A stretch of DNA of 64,000 bases. Source: Bacilli bacterium (GTDB lineage Bacteria; Bacillota_I; Bacilli_A; ML615J-28; CAG-313). The DNA lies in contig JAFVWY010000001.1 in NCBI GenBank assembly GCA_017501465.1, forward strand, positions 1 to 64,000. The letters are read 5' to 3'. Of this stretch, positions 60,545-64,000 are shown piece after piece; the stretch's first letter is position 1, and the number at the start of each line of letters is the position of its first letter. The position numbers and the translations under genes are program-made. The notes under the pieces were generated by a model. It was not told the DNA's origin and ran no database searches. It worked only from the letters and a program-made list of their open reading frames with translations.

Positions 60545-60576
60545 AAAAGATATTGTGGGTATCCACAATATCTTTT
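60545..60576 (-). terminator. Terminator of the amidase gene
   Basis: Fourteen-base stem AAAAGATATTGTGG / CCACAATATCTTTT with a four-base loop and a T run on the minus strand. Confidence 0.9.
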
Positions 60577-62368
60577 ATTTTTTAATTACTGTATCTAATG
60601 TATAAGTTGTTCCATCGATTGTTACTTGGATTTGAACATTTTGTCCATCATCTAAACTAGTACAATCGTATATTCCTTTAGTTTCCATTTCAGTTAGATT
60701 AACAGAATAAGTAATTTCGTGATTAGCCAAAATAGTTTGAGATATATATTCTCTAGCTACTAATGTTAAATACTCGTACCATCTATAAGTCTTGATAATG
60801 ATTTCAGGACAAGACTTCGCTTCATAGAAATCAGAGTGTTGTTTCATATTCATCATACCTAGACCATATTTATTTAATAAACCAGCCATTAATCTGGCAT
60901 TATTTTTCATTGACACTTCATAATTACCATCAGAATTAACACACATTTCAATTCCTATTCCATTTCCATTTCCGGTTCCTGGATTACTACCATCTGTCGC
61001 ATGCCATAATATATATGTATCTGGAAAACTTTGATATATAGAATGTTCATCAACTGTATAACACCATGATGCATCTCTTCCATCGTCTCTATAAGCTTGA
61101 TTATATTGAAGATTTGCAAGAAGCAATGCATCTCTACCAGCATAGGACATGCCAGTTTCATGAACAACTACCCATAACACATTATCATCATTAGGCATTA
61201 CATAACCTTCATATAATAGTTGGTCTAATTTTTCTTGAGGTATGTCTGGTCTTTTAGTAGATGTAAATTTTCTATAACTAACTGGATTAGCCTCGTGATC
61301 AATTAATAAATCACTATTAATATCTGCTAAAGAACCATCATATAAAACAAGGTAGTCTTCTGTTGTTTTAGTAACTGTTTCTAAGAATGTTAAAATGTAA
61401 TCAATATCTGAAATATCACTTGGTCTAGCGTCTAAATTAACATCATACAATTCCCAATGATATTCTGTACTACCAAATCTGACTTCAGCCATTAAATGAG
61501 TGGATTTAGCCTCTTTCGGTAAATGAAGAGTTGTATAATCATAAATTAAAGTAGGATCTTCAGCAATCCATCTAATTCTTCCACCATATAAAGGTAATTC
61601 AGTAGGTAGTTTAGTTCCTTCTTCTAATTTAGTATTTTTGAAGAAATCATTTATATATGTAGTCCATTTATCATATCTATCTGCATAGCTAATACCCATA
61701 GAGATAAACTCATATGTTTCAGTATATGATTGATTATTTTTTGTAAGTTTTAATTGCATAGATACACTCTCATCATATTCATGATCAATTCGTTTACCAT
61801 CATGTGTTAAAAATGCAGTATTTGAAGAAACATACTCAATTTGAATTTCTTTATCGCCAGGATAACTAGTTAATAAACTAATATCCCCATTGTGTATGCC
61901 ACTAGGCATTACACCATTTAAATAGTCAGCAACCTTTTTAAAATATGAAGTTAACTCTTGATGCACAGTGATTTTTTTTGTAAAATGATGTCCTGCAATT
62001 ACTATATCTAAATTAACAGTTCTATGTGCAAAACTTTCCGCCATAATTACTTCAAATTCATCATTAAAATATTTTTTTTGATCAACAGCATAGTCAATAG
62101 AAACATCATTTACAACTTTAGGTAAATTTAATTTATTACCAACATATACAGTTGATTGAATGGTAGATTCAAAAGAATTATATATATTTTGAGCCTGTTC
62201 ATATGTTAAACTTTGCATACCTTCGGTAGCTCCACATTCACATTTACCATCAATAAATTCATGTGTATGATCATTACTTCCATTATCACAACCAAAAATA
62301 AAAGTACAGCTAAATATTACTCCTACTAAAAATATATATGTCATAATGTGTTTAATTTTTGTTTGCAT
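60575..62368 (-). CDS. N-acetylmuramoyl-L-alanine amidase lipoprotein
   Basis: About 597 residues. Type II signal peptide with lipobox IFGC (Cys near residue 27). Next comes a short His/Cys motif HTHEFIDGKCECG, then about 320 residues of beta-rich sequence with several Ig-like domains. A C-terminal amidase_2 (type 2, zinc) domain follows. Likely zinc ligands are the His in WVVVHETG and the His and Cys in KQHSDFYEAKSCPE. It should cleave the MurNAc-L-Ala bond on the cell surface. The start is the ATG at 62368 with GAGGTGA upstream; the GTG at 62377 lies in the ribosome site. Confidence 0.92.
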   Translation of the reverse strand: MQTKIKHIMTYIFLVGVIFSCTFIFGCDNGSNDHTHEFIDGKCECGATEGMQSLTYEQAQNIYNSFESTIQSTVYVGNKLNLPKVVNDVSIDYAVDQKKYFNDEFEVIMAESFAHRTVNLDIVIAGHHFTKKITVHQELTSYFKKVADYLNGVMPSGIHNGDISLLTSYPGDKEIQIEYVSSNTAFLTHDGKRIDHEYDESVSMQLKLTKNNQSYTETYEFISMGISYADRYDKWTTYINDFFKNTKLEEGTKLPTELPLYGGRIRWIAEDPTLIYDYTTLHLPKEAKSTHLMAEVRFGSTEYHWELYDVNLDARPSDISDIDYILTFLETVTKTTEDYLVLYDGSLADINSDLLIDHEANPVSYRKFTSTKRPDIPQEKLDQLLYEGYVMPNDDNVLWVVVHETGMSYAGRDALLLANLQYNQAYRDDGRDASWCYTVDEHSIYQSFPDTYILWHATDGSNPGTGNGNGIGIEMCVNSDGNYEVSMKNNARLMAGLLNKYGLGMMNMKQHSDFYEAKSCPEIIIKTYRWYEYLTLVAREYISQTILANHEITYSVNLTEMETKGIYDCTSLDDGQNVQIQVTIDGTTYTLDTVIKK

Positions 62369-62386
62369 ATTATTCACCTCAATATA

Positions 62387-62414
62387 ATTATAACATTTTG
62401 ACGAATTTTGTCAA
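62387..62414 (-). promoter_or_regulatory. Promoter of the amidase gene
   Basis: Minus strand: TTGACA (62414-62409), 16-base spacer, TATAAT (62392-62387), with TGT before the -10. Confidence 0.75.
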
Positions 62415-62416
62415 AA
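62396..62416. promoter_or_regulatory. Operator candidate over the amidase promoter
   Basis: Perfect 7-base inverted repeat TTTTGAC-(7)-GTCAAAA covering the -35 and most of the spacer. Confidence 0.5.
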
Positions 62417-62427
62417 TAAACAAAAAA

Positions 62428-62453
62428 AAGAATAGAATATTTATTCTATTCTT
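62428..62453 (-). terminator. Terminator of the ecfT-truA unit
   Basis: Twelve-base stem AAGAATAGAATA / TATTCTATTCTT with a two-base loop, followed on the minus strand by TTTTTTG. The truA stop lies in the stem. Confidence 0.85.
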
Positions 62454-63180
62454 CTTCATAATAAACCTTCCATAAATATAATCCATGGGCAGGAGCAACA
62501 TATGGAGCAAATTTTCTATCACATCCATCAATCACTTCTTTAATATAACTAGGATCAAATTTACCTTCTCCAACTTTTAACATCAATGCAATAATTATTC
62601 GCACCATGTTATACATAAAACCATTCCCAACAATTCTAAATTCTAAAATATCATCATTCACAATTAAATCAAAAGATTCAATTGTTCTTACTGTATTTTT
62701 AATTAAATGATTTTTAGAAAAGGACTTAAAATCATGTGTTCCTTTAACAAATGTCATTGCTTCTTTTATTTTTTCAATATTAATTCTATTATGAAAGTAA
62801 TGTAAATATTTAGATTTCATTGGACAAAACTCCCCAATAGAAACGAAATATCGATACTCCTTTTTTATAGCATGAACCCTTGAATGAAAGTTGTCATCAA
62901 CATATTGTACTTCTTTAATATATATACTAGGATACAGTTTTTTATTTAAAATCTTTTTTAAATTTTTTTCAGGAACTATTTGAGGGGAATCAAAATGTAC
63001 AACTTGTCCTACTGCATGTACTCCTGCATCTGTACGCCCAGCCCCTTTAATAACAACTTCTGTTTTTAAGATTTCTGTTAAAACAATTTCTAAAGTTTCT
63101 TGAACTGAATTATAATTTTTTTGTCTTTGAAAGCCATGAAAACAACTACCATCATATGAAATTATTAATTTATATCTCAT
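62446..63180 (-). CDS. truA: tRNA pseudouridine(38-40) synthase TruA
   Basis: 244 residues from the ATG at 63180. Catalytic Asp in GAGRTDAGVHAVGQVVHF; N-terminus YKLIISYDGSCFHGFQRQ is typical, as is NGFMYNMVRIIIALML. The ATG overlaps the ecfT stop by one base (TAATG) and has GAGG upstream; an ATG at 63237 would add 19 residues with no family match. Downstream of ecfT, the usual Bacillota order. Confidence 0.96.
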   Translation of the reverse strand: MRYKLIISYDGSCFHGFQRQKNYNSVQETLEIVLTEILKTEVVIKGAGRTDAGVHAVGQVVHFDSPQIVPEKNLKKILNKKLYPSIYIKEVQYVDDNFHSRVHAIKKEYRYFVSIGEFCPMKSKYLHYFHNRINIEKIKEAMTFVKGTHDFKSFSKNHLIKNTVRTIESFDLIVNDDILEFRIVGNGFMYNMVRIIIALMLKVGEGKFDPSYIKEVIDGCDRKFAPYVAPAHGLYLWKVYYEEE

Positions 63181-64000
63181 TATAAAATCCTCAATAATAT
63201 ATATGTTGTAAAGATTCCTACGAAAATAAATAACCAAATAAAATCACTAAACTGTAATTTCATCTCATTTAATTTAGTTCTTTTCTCGCCAGGTATATAT
63301 CCTCTTGCCTCCATTGCGATGGCAAGTTCATCAGCTTTTTTAAAAGAAACAACAAACATAGGTACTAACAAAGATATAATTTGTACTACTTTGGCTTTTA
63401 AGTTTCCCTCATTAAAATCTACTCCTCTTGATGCTTGTGCTTTTAATATTTTATCAGCCTCTAAAAATAAAGTAGGTATAAATCTTAATGCAATAGAAAC
63501 CATCATAGCAAATACACTAGTTTTAATATGTAAAAGTTCAAGTGGCTTTAATAATGACTCAATAGCGTTATTTAATTCTGTTGGTTTTGTTGTTAAAGTA
63601 AGGATAGTTGTAAATAGAATTAAAGTCAAAACTCTTAAAATAATAAATGATCCACTAATCAAGCCTTCTTCATATATAGAAAGTTTAATAGTGTTTTGAT
63701 TTAAAATAGCCCCGTGCATTGGTAATCCTAATATATATATTATTAATACAGTTGTTAATACGAAGAAAATAAATTTCATCGGTAAATATTTTCTTATTAA
63801 TAGATAAATAGCTGCAATAAACGAAGCTACTACTATATTATTCCAAGTGAATTTGAAATAATGTATATATATAACAGTTCCATTGTTTCTAAATATAACC
63901 TGAAATACAAAAGCAAAAACAAGTAAAAAAACAATTGATTTTAAACTTTTTAAATATTTCGAAAGTTGTACTTTTGTTAAAAGTATCAAAATTAATGCAA
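63180..64000 (-). CDS. ecfT: Energy-coupling factor transporter membrane component EcfT, N-terminus beyond the window
   Basis: At least 272 residues; the frame is open to the window edge, and the usual N-terminal 'LDPRTK' segment is not yet reached. The TTG at 63989 is therefore not the real start. Several membrane helices; two Ala-Arg-Gly type coupling motifs are visible (QASRGVDF and EARGYIPGEKR) that contact the two ATPases. Together with EcfA1, EcfA2 and substrate-binding S proteins it imports vitamins. The ATPase genes are expected just outside the window. Confidence 0.93.
   Translation of the reverse strand, partial: ALILILLTKVQLSKYLKSLKSIVFLLVFAFVFQVIFRNNGTVIYIHYFKFTWNNIVVASFIAAIYLLIRKYLPMKFIFFVLTTVLIIYILGLPMHGAILNQNTIKLSIYEEGLISGSFIILRVLTLILFTTILTLTTKPTELNNAIESLLKPLELLHIKTSVFAMMVSIALRFIPTLFLEADKILKAQASRGVDFNEGNLKAKVVQIISLLVPMFVVSFKKADELAIAMEARGYIPGEKRTKLNEMKLQFSDFIWLFIFVGIFTTYILLRIL

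Noticed and set aside
46192-62377. GTG starts a few codons upstream at 46200 (sufB), 46639 (sufU), 59823 (tmk) and 62377 (amidase)
   Set aside because: In each case the GTG is part of the Shine-Dalgarno sequence of the ATG a few codons later.

Overview
The window reads as a piece of chromosome from an uncultured, very AT-rich Bacillota, most likely in class Bacilli. All proteins read cleanly in the standard bacterial code, with no need to read TGA as Trp. Gene orders follow the Bacilli pattern: tmk-holB-ricT-trmN6-rsmI, tilS-ftsH-rqcP, sufCDSUB, ecfT-truA and yabP-yabQ. Peptidoglycan genes (murA, ddl, a membrane-anchored murF, an amidase lipoprotein) imply a cell wall. The yabP-yabQ pair implies descent from a spore former. 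A pyruvate:ferredoxin oxidoreductase and a SUF Fe-S system point to anaerobic metabolism. No phage, transposon or CRISPR was seen.

Region 1-21.7 kb (minus strand) is the remarkable part. From an ATG at 18147 one reading frame runs without a stop to base 1 and off the window: at least 6,049 codons. The product starts with about four membrane helices resembling a CvpA-type domain. The rest is an acidic helical array of about thirty degenerate units of roughly 180 residues. Between about 5.4 and 9.6 kb the array contains four tandem copies of a 1,086-bp (362-codon, two-unit) repeat that are still very similar as DNA. Just upstream lies a 1,098-residue relative with the same membrane head and the same W-x-x-E helical motif, next to murA. 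This pair is my candidate for an undescribed surface system.

Region 23-29.8 kb holds a catalytically stripped aspartase homologue (+), then minus-strand genes: mscL, a serine hydroxymethyltransferase with an added membrane anchor, a HAAS/DUF4097 membrane protein, tRNA-Gln and tRNA-Tyr, yabQ-yabP and a small lipoprotein. Region 29.8-40.9 kb holds lysS, an M16 peptidase, an unknown gene, yebC, hslO, maf, rqcP, ftsH and tilS. Region 40.9-44.8 kb is an extremely AT-rich cell-wall operon (alpha/beta hydrolase, murF, ddl) divergent from an XRE regulator, with a palindrome between them. Region 44.8-49.5 kb is the SUF operon with a striking inverted repeat at its promoter. Region 49.5-55.8 kb holds a membrane protein, a PTS IIC-like permease, the oxidoreductase and an orphan gene. 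Region 55.8-64 kb holds rsmI, trmN6, ricT, holB, tmk, thiN, an amidase lipoprotein, truA and ecfT (cut by the window edge).

Most transcription units are bounded by recognisable intrinsic terminators, and many start at sigma-A promoters with 17-bp spacers, often with an extended -10 TGn. All functions come from reading motifs by eye; no database search was run.
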